From positions 124,001-188,000 of the forward strand of contig NZ_RHNY01000002.1 of assembly GCF_003946345.1 (NCBI RefSeq): a stretch of 64,000 nt of DNA, written 5' to 3'. The DNA is from Levilactobacillus tongjiangensis (lineage in GTDB: Bacteria > Bacillota > Bacilli > Lactobacillales > Lactobacillaceae). The position numbers were made by a program, and so were the translations under genes. The notes beneath the pieces are model-generated. The model was not told the DNA's origin. It saw only the letters and a list, made by a program, of their open reading frames with translations, and did not search any database. Position 1 is the stretch's first letter; every line of letters starts with the position of its first letter. Positions 27,747-35,538 of this stretch are shown here, piece by piece.

Positions 27747-28679
27747 TCATTTTACTGGTGTGCGGGTCTGATAGATGCCAACTGAACTGTTGGCGATCCA
27801 AGTCGCTTTTAGCAACGGCTTAAACGCTTCGCTATTTCCCGTAACGATGAGGCCAGCAAACTTGGCCGTCCGTAATTTAGGATATTGCTTAGCGTACTGA
27901 TCAGCAAACTTGAAAATATTAACGTCATCATAGCTCAAACCCAGGTCATGCTGATGGGCATAAACTAAGCCTTGATGAAAACCCCGATAATCATCCTCAT
28001 TCAGTGTCCCGGCTGCGTTTTGAACATTCAAGCCAAACAAATTATTATCCATAAAGGTTGGGTCGGCCTTCTTCTCCACCCCAATCCAATACCAGGCTGG
28101 ATGGACCCCTTTTGGCAGCCGTTGTTGAATGGTAGCGTAACTCAGTGGTTCCTTGAAGGTAACCCCCATCTCAACCACAGCATTTCGTTGATCCGCAATT
28201 CTTTGCAAATCGTGAGCTGGTTTCTCCGCCGCCTTTTTCAAACGTGGATTGTAAAACACGGGTACTTTTTGCTGGGTCTCCCGATCATAGACAGCACCAC
28301 TAGTCCCATTGGATTCAACAGCGTTCATATTCCCCGATATATGAGAACCGTCCAACCAGGAATACGTTGCCGTGAGCGATGACCAGGGAACGTGAACCCC
28401 TTCGACATCCTTGAATCGTCGGTTAAAAACCTGTCCCCCAAGCAGGGAGGTATCCTTCAATCGCAACTCACTAGTTTGGATATTAGGCGCCATAATTTGC
28501 GAAACCATTTCTAGATAGTTCATCTGTGCATTAGATTCATTGGCTGCCTTCATTTGCGTTAATTTATAACTACCGATGGCCACCAACAGCAACACAACTA
28601 GGACAATCATAACCGTACCAATCCAACGAAAGATTTTTACCCGTAGTGCCAACCGCCGAAACTTCTTTCCTTCGTTCAA
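27747..28679 (-). CDS. Anti-sigma factor-like membrane protein (Sigma_reg N/C domains)
   Basis: The 310-residue protein has a short cytoplasmic N-terminus (KKFRRLALRVKIFRWIG), one membrane helix (about 17-40) and a large extracytoplasmic domain. The pattern VEMGVTFKEPLSYATIQQRL ... WYWIGVE ... IVTGNSEAFKPL matches the sigma factor regulator N- and C-terminal families found next to ECF sigma genes. It likely holds the neighbouring sigma factor at the membrane until an envelope signal. TTG start overlaps the sigma gene's TGA (TTGA), so translation is coupled. Confidence 0.85.
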   Translation of the reverse strand: MNEGKKFRRLALRVKIFRWIGTVMIVLVVLLLVAIGSYKLTQMKAANESNAQMNYLEMVSQIMAPNIQTSELRLKDTSLLGGQVFNRRFKDVEGVHVPWSSLTATYSWLDGSHISGNMNAVESNGTSGAVYDRETQQKVPVFYNPRLKKAAEKPAHDLQRIADQRNAVVEMGVTFKEPLSYATIQQRLPKGVHPAWYWIGVEKKADPTFMDNNLFGLNVQNAAGTLNEDDYRGFHQGLVYAHQHDLGLSYDDVNIFKFADQYAKQYPKLRTAKFAGLIVTGNSEAFKPLLKATWIANSSVGIYQTRTPVK

Positions 28680-29155
28680 TCCCCATCACTCCTCATTACT
28701 TTTTCTAGTTTGCGATGAACACGATGTAACCGCATCTTAACCGTCCCTGGTCGCACACCCAACCGCGCAGCCACTTCCGCTACGGATAAAGCCTCTTCAT
28801 AGCGGAGCAACAATAAGGAAATCTCCCGCGAGGACAGTCGTGTCAAAGCTAATGCCAAACCGGTCTCAATCGGTATATTACCAACAGTTTCCAGCATTGG
28901 TCGTAAGTAGTTTTGAACAATTTCGGCGTAACGCTGGCGCCGACGATACCCGTCCAGATACGTTGACCAGGCCACCCGATACATATACGGTCGTAATTTA
29001 TCAGGTGGTAAAATTAACTGCATTTCCAATAATTTAACAAATACATCCTGCACCACGTCAGCCGCAATCTCTCGATCAGCGCCCCGGTTGATCAGGTAAC
29101 CTCGAATTTCAACTGCTAGTTCACCGACCAGCCGTTCATAAGCCTGTAACCGCAT
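28676..29155 (-). CDS. ECF RNA polymerase sigma factor
   Basis: The 159-residue protein has region 2 (VVQDVFVKLLEMQ ... YMYRVAWSTYLDGYRRR) and region 4 helix-turn-helix (LSVAEVAARLGVRPGTVKMR LHR), the two-domain ECF form. AAAGGGGG precedes the ATG. Upstream on the minus strand TGTTAC, 16 nt and CGTT could be an autoregulated ECF promoter, but this is tentative. It is co-transcribed with the membrane anti-sigma gene; the regulon is unknown. Confidence 0.9.
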   Translation of the reverse strand: MRLQAYERLVGELAVEIRGYLINRGADREIAADVVQDVFVKLLEMQLILPPDKLRPYMYRVAWSTYLDGYRRRQRYAEIVQNYLRPMLETVGNIPIETGLALALTRLSSREISLLLLRYEEALSVAEVAARLGVRPGTVKMRLHRVHRKLEKVMRSDGD

Positions 29156-29252
29156 GTCTGCCCCCTTTCACTAGTGATAACGAACGAGTTGGCAAAAGGT
29201 AACACCTATTTTCAAAAAAACACGTAATCGCAGTATACCTGAAAATAACGGC

Positions 29253-29285
29253 AAAAAAATAGTGACCGCCAATCAGGTCACTATC
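29253..29285 (-). terminator. Terminator downstream of fumC and repeat copy C
   Basis: On the minus strand ATAGTGACC pairs with GGTCACTAT around an 8-nt loop, followed by TTTTTTT. It is the first terminator after fumC, so copy C would be carried in the fumC 3' untranslated region. Confidence 0.85.
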
Positions 29286-29321
29286 CGTTGTAAATTCAAT
29301 TAAATTTGACTCTTTTACTTA

Positions 29322-29793
29322 AAATTAGCCTCACCCAGCCACCTGCTGCACTCAGAGATTCCGCCCGCTGTGGGGAACGCCTACGGTCTGAGAAGCGGTC
29401 CTTCGGCTCGGTTTGAAGCCTGGAAAACCACCAGTCTCCAAACACGTCCCACGCTGTAAGCCGAAAATCGGCTAACACCGTCGACACAGCAGGCTCCACC
29501 TCCGACCACCTTCGGTTAAACGGGTTCTTGAAAACTAAGCTAGCTTAAATGCCTGAATGACAGCACTTACGCAATATTATTGGCGCGCCACTGGGTAGCC
29601 GGGAGTGAACCAAATTTGGACTCAGCCGTGGGATTTTCAAGTGATTTTCTTGAAAATGGCGATTTGAAGACGTGCTTTGCGGCTTCAAGCGAGGGACAAG
29701 ACCGTCCTTTGGCTTGTCCCGTCCTTCCCACCGCGTTCCAGTCCAAATTTGGCGAACGGTAAGGCACAAGAACCCACTAGATTGCCTAAACGA
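29322..29793 (-). repeat. Structured intergenic repeat, copy C (full, two head-to-head modules)
   Basis: Collinear with copy B at high identity. The minus-strand module (29610-29752) has perfect outer arms CCAAATTTGGACT/AGTCCAAATTTGG, inner GTGGGA/TCCCAC, core hairpin GGGACAAG/CTTGTCCC with loop CCAAAGGACGGT, and side hairpin TTTTCAAG/CTTGAAAA. The plus-strand module (about 29338-29493) is bounded by CCTGCTG/CAGCAGG. The element runs up to the stop codon of fumC. Confidence 0.8.
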
Positions 29794-31182
29794 TCAGTTT
29801 CTAGTTCGATTGTTATTCGTCATTGCTAAGGGATCGACCCATTCATCAAACTGAGCCGCCGTCACTTTCCCAGACTGGATAGCAGCAGCTCGTAAAGTTG
29901 TCCCCTCTCGCTCAGCCTGCTGGGCAATTTCAGCGCTAGCATGATACCCAATGTGGGGCGAGAGAGCCGTCACCGTCATCAAGGACTGATCAACCAGTTC
30001 GGTCATCCGATCCGCATTAACAGTGAGTCCATGAATCAATTTGGTGGTAAAACTGGCAATCGTCCCGCTCAAAAGGTCCGTCGACTCCAAGAAAGTGGCA
30101 ATGATGACTGGTTTATAAACGTTCAATTCAAAATTCCCCTGGGAAGCTGCCATGGAGATCGTCACATCGTTGCCCATCACCCGTGTCGCCGCCATGGTCA
30201 GTGCTTCTGCTTGAGTGGGATTGACCTTGCCAGGCATGATTGAAGATCCCGGCTCGTTGGCGGGAATGTTTAATTCATTGTAGCCAGCCCGCGGGCCACT
30301 GGCCAAGAATCGAATGTCGTTGGCAATTTTCAATAGGTCACCGGCTAGCGTTCGAATAGCCCCGTGAACGACGGTTAAGCCGGAATGAGCAGCTAATCCA
30401 AAAAATTTATTTGTATCCGCAGTAAACGTCTGCTGATAGGCTTGGCTCAGCTCGGCGGCTACTGCGGCGGCAAATCCGGGAGCCGCATTTAATCCCGTCC
30501 CAACAGCCGTCCCACCGATTGGTAATTCCCCCAGCGTTGGTGCTAACGAGGTTAGGTAATCACGATCATGTTGCAAAGTGCTGACCCACCCACTGATTTC
30601 CTGACCAAAGGTTAACGGCGTGGCATCCTGCAAATGTGTCCGCCCAATCTTGACTACTTGCCAATATTCCTGTTGCTTCGTCTGTAATTCCGTTATCAAC
30701 GTATCCAACTGTGTAACTAGTTTAGTAACGGCCACGGTTGACGTCACGGCCATCGCCGTTGGAAAGGTATCGTTGGAACTCTGACCACGATTCACATCAT
30801 CATTGGGTAAAACCCCGCTTGTCGGATCGTACGTCACGGTTTGGTGGGCAATTACTTCATTGACGTTCATATTCGTCTGCGTGCCGGACCCCGTCTGATA
30901 GACCCGCAGCGGAAAGTCCTGCTGCAGTTGACTATCAGACAAATTTAACAGGTCCTCCGTGGCCCGAATAATCAATTGGGCCTTGGCCATTTGAATCTCT
31001 CCCAAGTCCCGGTTGGCAATGGCAGCTGCCCGCTTAAGCTGCAATAACGCGCGAATCAGGACCATTGGCATTAACGGTCCCGTCGTAAAGTTGTGGCGAC
31101 TACGCTCCGTCTGGGGGCCCCACAGAGCCTTAGCCGGGACCTTAACCGTCCCCAATGTATCCGCTTCTTCACGATAATCCAT
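29794..31182 (-). CDS. fumC: Class II fumarate hydratase
   Basis: The 462-residue length matches FumC. Motifs are the TGSGTQTNMNVNEVI region, GRTHLQDATPL and the superfamily signature GSSIMPGKVNPTQAEA with the catalytic Ser loop. It interconverts fumarate and malate; in lactobacilli it serves the partial reductive citric-acid branch or aspartate/malate metabolism. GAGGAAGAGG lies just ahead of the ATG. Its stop codon directly abuts structured repeat copy C. Single gene. Confidence 0.96.
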   Translation of the reverse strand: MDYREEADTLGTVKVPAKALWGPQTERSRHNFTTGPLMPMVLIRALLQLKRAAAIANRDLGEIQMAKAQLIIRATEDLLNLSDSQLQQDFPLRVYQTGSGTQTNMNVNEVIAHQTVTYDPTSGVLPNDDVNRGQSSNDTFPTAMAVTSTVAVTKLVTQLDTLITELQTKQQEYWQVVKIGRTHLQDATPLTFGQEISGWVSTLQHDRDYLTSLAPTLGELPIGGTAVGTGLNAAPGFAAAVAAELSQAYQQTFTADTNKFFGLAAHSGLTVVHGAIRTLAGDLLKIANDIRFLASGPRAGYNELNIPANEPGSSIMPGKVNPTQAEALTMAATRVMGNDVTISMAASQGNFELNVYKPVIIATFLESTDLLSGTIASFTTKLIHGLTVNADRMTELVDQSLMTVTALSPHIGYHASAEIAQQAEREGTTLRAAAIQSGKVTAAQFDEWVDPLAMTNNNRTRN

Positions 31183-31254
31183 CTTTCCTCTTCCTCTCTA
31201 AAACCTGATTACGTTCAATATACCGGGTGGTCCTGGTAACGTCAATCAATCCAC

Positions 31255-31300
31255 CAAAAAAGCCGACCCCGCAGGATCGACCACTTGGCTTCTATTATTT
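31255..31300 (-). terminator. Terminator of the AP2-domain gene
   Basis: On the minus strand AAGCC...GGTCGATC / GGGTCGGCTT arms are followed by TTTTTT. Confidence 0.7.
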
Positions 31301-31318
31301 GCTGGTTAATCCGCTGAA

Positions 31319-31813
31319 TTAGCCTTCAACGGAGGCTTTCATTTGAACATCATCACTTTTAGCCAGTTGTTGTTCCGCCTGCTTACGCGCCGCAACGGCA
31401 TCGTAGAAGTCGGTAAAGGTCTGGTTTAAGATGTAACGTCCGTGGTAGAACAAGCGAGCGGCCCATTTACCAGAACGCTTATCAAAACTCACACCGATAA
31501 CACCGGAAATGTTTCGGGAACTGATCTTAGTCAATGCAGCAACGTTGGAGCCATTCACCAATGGGAGGTTCATGGCATTGCCGATTTGCTTACGGGTCCG
31601 GGGATCCTTAGTCAATCGTTCCTTACTAATGTCACGACGATAACAGCCGCAACTAACCGTGATACCATGGCGCAAGCGGTAGCTGTCCACCGCCACTAAA
31701 TTGCCACAAGAACATTTACACAACCAGGTTGCGTTGCCGTTCTTAGCGGTACCGTCACGACGAATAACCGTCAGTCTGCCGAATTGTTCGCCAGTTAAGT
31801 CTAGGAGTCTCAT
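31319..31813 (-). CDS. AP2-like DNA-binding protein with zinc-finger-like N-terminus
   Basis: The 164-residue protein begins LLDLTGEQFGRLTVI, then CxCxC...CGC cysteines (WLCKCSCGN; SCGCYRR) resembling a small zinc-binding unit. It ends with an AP2-type beta-sheet domain: SGVIGVSFDKRSGKWAARLF ... TFTDFYDAVAARKQAE. These two modules normally accompany HNH homing endonucleases or phage regulators; no HNH nuclease motif is present here. It may be a domesticated mobile-element protein or a regulator. GGAGG precedes the chosen ATG by 8 nt. No phage genes are near. Confidence 0.8.
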   Translation of the reverse strand: MRLLDLTGEQFGRLTVIRRDGTAKNGNATWLCKCSCGNLVAVDSYRLRHGITVSCGCYRRDISKERLTKDPRTRKQIGNAMNLPLVNGSNVAALTKISSRNISGVIGVSFDKRSGKWAARLFYHGRYILNQTFTDFYDAVAARKQAEQQLAKSDDVQMKASVEG

Positions 31814-32029
31814 GGGTAATTCCTCCATTCAAAATTTCAAATAGGTCTGTCGTTCTGCCGTTCTCCCCGTGAATGAACTGAGTTCCCCTGACAAAAACAT
31901 CCTCACTTAATTATTCTACACGCCAAACTAAAATTTAGCTTAAAGTTTTAAACATTTTGTCGTTCAATGGGTAATGACCCACACCGTTAAGTTATACTAT
32001 AACTAATCACTAGAAAGAAGGCAATAATT

Positions 32030-32401
32030 ATGATTTTAATCAGTACAATCTTAATTAATTTAATCGGTCTCGAGCACGTATTCATCATGTGCCTAGAAAT
32101 CTGGGGGAAACCTGAAACACAGGCTAAGGTATTTGGTATGCCCCTCAGCTTTGTTAAACAAGCCCCTGCGAAGGCAGCCTTAGGTAATATGGGAATTTAC
32201 AACGGGATGCTGGGCTTCTTAATTTTAGCCAGTCAACGTGTCCTAACCACCGAACCACGTTTGATCATTAACTCACTTTTGATGATTTTTGTCGTAATTG
32301 TGGCCCTTTTCGGTGCCTTCACCGTTAAAAAGGAGATATTTTGGCTGCAAGGAATGCCGGCGTTACTGACGTTTTTCGTTTTACTAATCTTAATCTTTTA
32401 A
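32030..32401 (+). CDS. DUF1304 membrane protein
   Basis: The 123-residue protein has four predicted helices. LIGLEHVFIMCLEIWGKP in helix 1, the NMGIYNGMLGFLI motif and the C-terminal helix match the DUF1304 family (YqhA-like four-helix proteins). The function of the family is not known. AGAAGG stands 8 nt before the ATG. A TATACT box 30 nt upstream may be its -10. The next transcription unit on the same strand begins 20 nt after its stop with its own promoter. Confidence 0.85.
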   Translation: MILISTILINLIGLEHVFIMCLEIWGKPETQAKVFGMPLSFVKQAPAKAALGNMGIYNGMLGFLILASQRVLTTEPRLIINSLLMIFVVIVALFGAFTVKKEIFWLQGMPALLTFFVLLILIF

Positions 32402-32421
32402 AAGAATCTTGTGTTTTACGG

Positions 32422-32450
32422 TTTACAGGTCTTGCTCACCACGTTATAAT
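32422..32450 (+). promoter_or_regulatory. Sigma-A promoter of a small transcript
   Basis: TTTACA (32422-32427), exactly 17 nt, then TATAAT (32445-32450). No long ORF follows before a terminator 115 nt downstream. Confidence 0.75.
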
Positions 32451-32456
32451 GTAGGT

Positions 32457-32593
32457 ACATATTCAGGTGAGAGCCTGCCACGGAACTTCAATCGTTGGAG
32501 GAGTTAATTGACATTTTGCCATTATTAACACCATTGAAGCCGTACACATACTTCTATTCTGCTGGTTGCGTCCATTCGTAACTAGCTTTTTTT
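32457..32593 (+). ncRNA. Free-standing small transcript, candidate sRNA or micropeptide gene
   Basis: It runs from the expected start after the TATAAT box to an intrinsic terminator (GCTGGTTGCG / CGTAACTAGC, 10 bp, TTTTTTT). Inside, GGAGGAG (32497-32503) looks like a ribosome site. It could serve a TTG-started 21-codon frame at 32516-32581 (MPLLTPLKPYTYFYSAGCVH then S) whose stop lies inside the terminator stem, or a 6-codon frame from TTG 32508. No family recognised. Precise ends are inferred. Confidence 0.55.
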
Positions 32594-32613
32594 ATGGTCT
32601 TTTTTAGAGCAAG

Positions 32614-32649
32614 AATCCCATCACCTGCCGCATGTCGGGTGATGGGATT
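32614..32649. terminator. Strong hairpin, probable minus-strand terminator
   Basis: AATCCCATCACC pairs with GGTGATGGGATT (12 bp). It lies 50 nt below the small minus-strand membrane-protein gene and may serve both strands, though the T-tracts are short. Confidence 0.55.
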
Positions 32650-32701
32650 GTTTAAGTTATTTAACGCTTTGATCCCAAAGTAATCAGGGACCAACACTTT
32701 T

Positions 32702-32818
32702 CTACATTTGACTAGCAGCCAGCCACAGATGAATCATGTGGTAAATAACCAGCGCCATCGTCCCAACAAATAAACCTCCGCCAAGATAATACAGATAATA
32801 CATCACTGGATGTTTCAT
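32702..32818 (-). CDS. Small membrane protein, 38 residues
   Basis: The frame MKHPVMYYLYYLGGGLFVGT continues to MALVIYHMIHLWLAASQM, with one membrane helix (about 7-34). AGGGGG lies 8 nt before the ATG. A hairpin lies downstream. It is below the size most gene callers accept. No homologue recognised; the call rests on ribosome site, hydrophobicity and position in otherwise empty DNA. Confidence 0.55.
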   Translation of the reverse strand: MKHPVMYYLYYLGGGLFVGTMALVIYHMIHLWLAASQM

Positions 32819-32907
32819 CCTATTGCCCCCTCGTCGACCTTCATTGTTCTAAGCCTACCATGGGTGCGTTCTGTGACTGTACTGTGGGTCTTAGTACCTG
32901 TACTAGA

Positions 32908-33087
32908 CTAACTAACTGAAGAAACTTCTCGACGTTGAGCAGCAGCAATAATAGCCTCCTGTTCAGCAATCGTAGCCGTAAACCGGGTCATCATTTCACG
33001 TTCGACTACCTGGGCACCGTGCTGTTGCGCTCGCCAACTGATCATCTGAAACTTCTTGCGCTCGTTTGACAGCTCTTCCGTTAACAT
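32908..33087 (-). CDS. Small helical cytosolic protein, 59 residues
   Basis: The frame MLTEELSNERKKFQMISWRA...REMMTRFTATIAEQEAIIAA is Glu/Arg/Ala-rich and predicted helical, possibly a coiled coil. GGGGGGAG lies 5 nt before the ATG. It sits 89 bp upstream of the 38-residue membrane protein on the same strand, so the two could be one transcript ending at the 32614 hairpin. No family recognised. Confidence 0.55.
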   Translation of the reverse strand: MLTEELSNERKKFQMISWRAQQHGAQVVEREMMTRFTATIAEQEAIIAAAQRREVSSVS

Positions 33088-33455
33088 TTGGCTCCCCCCA
33101 AACTCTAATCGCCAGTGTTCTCTTACTTGTCCCCTACATTATAACAAATTATTTTAGCCGGTCTACCCCAAATGGATAAAAAATACAAAAAATTTACATA
33201 AACCCGTTTACTTACATTGCCCGCTATGACGCTATTACTATTAGCTTGTAAATCCATTTACGGATAATTCGTTGACGGTTTATTATATGATTGGTATAGG
33301 TATGCCGTGCAACCGGTTGACCGCTAGCCATTCCTTAACTTTGTGCAACAGTTTAATCAGTCAATAGTCAGTGGTTTAGCTCTATAGAAAACCCTTACAT
33401 TTATACAGCGAATTCATTGTTTTTTACCTGAAAACAGCGTAATCTAGAGGTAAAT
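33088..33455. other. Gene-free AT-rich stretch
   Basis: No ORF with a ribosome site. TTGACG-N17-TATAGG near 33270-33300 is a possible plus-strand promoter, but nothing obvious follows until the OsmC gene. No repeat or clear hairpin seen. Confidence 0.35.
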
Positions 33456-33468
33456 ATAAGGAAAGAAG

Positions 33469-33927
33469 TTGACCTCTTTGGCCATTGACCGTAAAAAATT
33501 TCCACCACTGTACCGAACCGTTGCTATCAATGATGACGGCCTTGAAAGTCACTCCTACGTTCCCGGTGGCCTGGATGTACTGACCAGCACCCCACTCAAT
33601 GACCAACCGGGAGCAAATCCAGAACAATTCATTGGTTTGGCACTCAGCACCTGCCTCAATGCTACGTTGGAGGCAATTGAAAAACGTCGTGACCTGCCCC
33701 ACACCTCGCAAGTTCACACGATTGTTGAAATGGCTCGGGACCAGCGTGGTTTTCAATTTTACGTAACCGCTCAGATTCGCCTGCCTGGCGTTGATCAAGA
33801 AACCGCTGAAGCAATGGTTGATCTAGCTGAACGGCGGTGTCCCGTTGCCAAACTATTGGGTGGTAGCGAAAATGTTCACGTTGAGCTCGTTAAGGAGTTC
33901 TCACCGGTTCCTACAGTGACTGAATAA
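33469..33927 (+). CDS. OsmC-family peroxide-detoxifying protein
   Basis: The 152-residue protein has the two OsmC/Ohr cysteines: ALSTCLNATLEAI (in the long helix) and ERRCPVAKLLGG (resolving Cys near the C-terminus). Such proteins reduce organic peroxides with a dihydrolipoyl or thiol donor in the cytosol. The start is TTG, with AGGAAAG about 7 nt ahead; the next Met would remove part of the first strand. Single gene with a bidirectional terminator shared with the convergent small gene. Confidence 0.85.
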   Translation: MTSLAIDRKKFPPLYRTVAINDDGLESHSYVPGGLDVLTSTPLNDQPGANPEQFIGLALSTCLNATLEAIEKRRDLPHTSQVHTIVEMARDQRGFQFYVTAQIRLPGVDQETAEAMVDLAERRCPVAKLLGGSENVHVELVKEFSPVPTVTE

Positions 33928-33935
33928 TTAGTCCG

Positions 33936-33987
33936 AAAAAAATGGGCCACACTCCCTAACTCAGTTAGGGTCGTGTGGTCCATTTTT
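33936..33987. terminator. Bidirectional terminator
   Basis: AAAAATGGGCCACAC and GTGTGGTCCATTTTT form the outer stem, CCCTAACT/AGTTAGGG the inner one. Confidence 0.9.
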
Positions 33988-33989
33988 CG

Positions 33990-34163
33990 TTAGCGTCGGC
34001 TTAAACGTTCTCTTAGTCGTTCCCACCACGAGCGTTGGGTGGATTCACCATACACAAAAGACCGTGGATGCCGTGACGCCCGCTTGTCATCGTGGCCATC
34101 ATCCATGAAGACAATCTTGCGCCAGCGCTTTGCTTCCTCATCACTCATGCGCTTTTTGCTCAT
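33990..34163 (-). CDS. Small highly charged hypothetical protein, 57 residues
   Basis: MSKKRMSDEEAKRWRKIVFM followed by a DDGHDDKRASR stretch and an Arg-rich end (RLRERLSRR). It is very basic at both ends and may bind nucleic acid, but no family is recognised. AAGGAG lies 10 nt before this ATG; eight further codons are open upstream. It sits 63 bp after the MarR gene on the same strand, probably in one transcript that ends at the shared terminator. Confidence 0.55.
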   Translation of the reverse strand: MSKKRMSDEEAKRWRKIVFMDDGHDDKRASRHPRSFVYGESTQRSWWERLRERLSRR

Positions 34164-34226
34164 TGACTTCAATCTCCTTCTTACCACCGCGGTTAGTCCG
34201 TGGCGTTTACTCTCTTAAACCGTTCA

Positions 34227-34670
34227 CTACTTTTTCATCCGTGTCACTTGACTAAAGTCTTGAATAAACTGCAAGATTTGCCGAGCACGGTCGTCACCGT
34301 AAACGTCGACCCATCCCTGAAACCGTTTATTGATTCGCTGTCGGATAACCCGTTCAGCCTTGGCTCCCTCGGGCGTTGCTAATAAGTACAGCCGTCGCCG
34401 ATCATTTTCATCTGGTCGCTGCTGTAGATAGCCTTGCTTCAACAATACTTTGATCTGCCGTGAGATAGCGCTGCGGGTCACTTGCCGCTTACTGGCAATG
34501 TCCATCAGCGTCACGTGTTCATTACGGGTTACGTCCCGCAGAATCAAGTATTGCTCAAACGACAAGTGAAACTCTTTAGCCGGTTCCGAAACGAACTCGT
34601 CCAAATACTTGAGTGAATTCATGTAGACGTCGATAAAAGCGTCCAACAAAGGTTGTTCTTGCTCAACCAT
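34227..34670 (-). CDS. MarR-family transcriptional regulator
   Basis: The 147-residue protein has a winged helix: LTRNEHVTLMDIA-type region, recognition helix RQVTRSAISRQIKVLLKQGY and wing RPDENDRRRLYLLATPEG. These are the standard MarR motifs, including the DxR wing tip. It binds DNA as a dimer and typically controls its own and neighbouring genes. AGGTGGG precedes the ATG. The ligand and targets are unknown; the divergent lipoprotein across 142 bp is the obvious candidate. Confidence 0.9.
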   Translation of the reverse strand: MVEQEQPLLDAFIDVYMNSLKYLDEFVSEPAKEFHLSFEQYLILRDVTRNEHVTLMDIASKRQVTRSAISRQIKVLLKQGYLQQRPDENDRRRLYLLATPEGAKAERVIRQRINKRFQGWVDVYGDDRARQILQFIQDFSQVTRMKK

Positions 34671-34812
34671 AATTACCCACCTACATTTCTCAAAATACGA
34701 TTTTTATCTTAGCATTTACGCCCACTAAATACCAGCTTTTTCGCGCTACATAACCGGTGCTCTGGACCAACCTATGCTAAAATATAGGTAAGCAAACCGA
34801 GGGGGAAAATGC

Positions 34813-35406
34813 ATGATGTCACACGTAAAATTTATCACAGTAATTAGCAGTCTGTTGCTCCTAGCTGGTTGCGGTACCGTCAACAAATCCGGTGCCACTA
34901 AACCATCCAGTCAACAGGAACCGGCCACCACTAAAAGTAGCGGTCAATCGCATAAAACCAGCACCAGTCACACTAGTAGTTCGGCTAGCTCGCACAAGCA
35001 AGCCAAGACCGCAACCTTTGCCAATCAGACTTTCACGATTAAAGACGTCGCCTTCAAACTGACTGCCGACAAGATTACCACCAGTGCCACCGCTAACCGG
35101 AATCTGTTCGTTCTCTATTATACCGTAACCAACAACGGAACGCGCGATGTCGTGCCTAGTGACCTGTGGCAATCCGCGGTCAGTGCCACCCAGAATGGCA
35201 AAAAATTGGGGACTGGGAACCTAGCATTTACGACCAGCCAAACCCAGGATAACAACAAACTCAATCGTACCGTCATGCCAGTAAAGCCCGGCCAGACGGT
35301 CACCGGCTTGGCTACGTTCGAACCCAAAGGTAACCAAACGATTACGGTAATCTTTAAGGATACCCACAACCAGATTGTTCACCAGAGCACCTATCCTTTA
35401 AACTAA
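34813..35406 (+). CDS. Lipoprotein with DUF4352-like domain
   Basis: The 197-residue protein has a lipobox LLAGC (Cys about 21), a Ser/Thr/Lys/His-rich linker (about 25-65) and a beta-sandwich domain with YYTVTNNGTRDVVPSDLWQS and PGQTVTGLATFEPK, the DUF4352 (Ig-like) pattern. It is anchored to the outer face of the membrane; the function is unknown. GAGGGGGAAAA precedes tandem ATGs; either may be used. The structured element D begins shortly after its stop. Confidence 0.8.
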   Translation: MMSHVKFITVISSLLLLAGCGTVNKSGATKPSSQQEPATTKSSGQSHKTSTSHTSSSASSHKQAKTATFANQTFTIKDVAFKLTADKITTSATANRNLFVLYYTVTNNGTRDVVPSDLWQSAVSATQNGKKLGTGNLAFTTSQTQDNNKLNRTVMPVKPGQTVTGLATFEPKGNQTITVIFKDTHNQIVHQSTYPLN

Positions 35407-35451
35407 CTTAACAATTCCGTGGGCTGGTAACAACTTCCGGTAGACGCGGGC

Positions 35452-35538
35452 GGTGGTCGGTTGTGAGGGACGGTGAAAGCCATAGTACGGTCTTTCACCT
35501 CGACTTTGAGCCGCGTAAAAACCACACTGCTGACCACC
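35452..35538 (+). repeat. Structured intergenic element, copy D (divergent single module)
   Basis: Core stem GGTGAAAG (35472-35479) / CTTTCACC (35492-35499) closes the 12-nt loop CCATAGTACGGT, then TCGACTTTGAGCCGCG follows. Outer arms are GGTGGTC/GACCACC plus TGTG/CACA. Stem sequence differs from copies A-C but pairing, loop length and conserved loop/tail words are kept. The remaining 150 bp to licD are gene-free. Confidence 0.65.
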
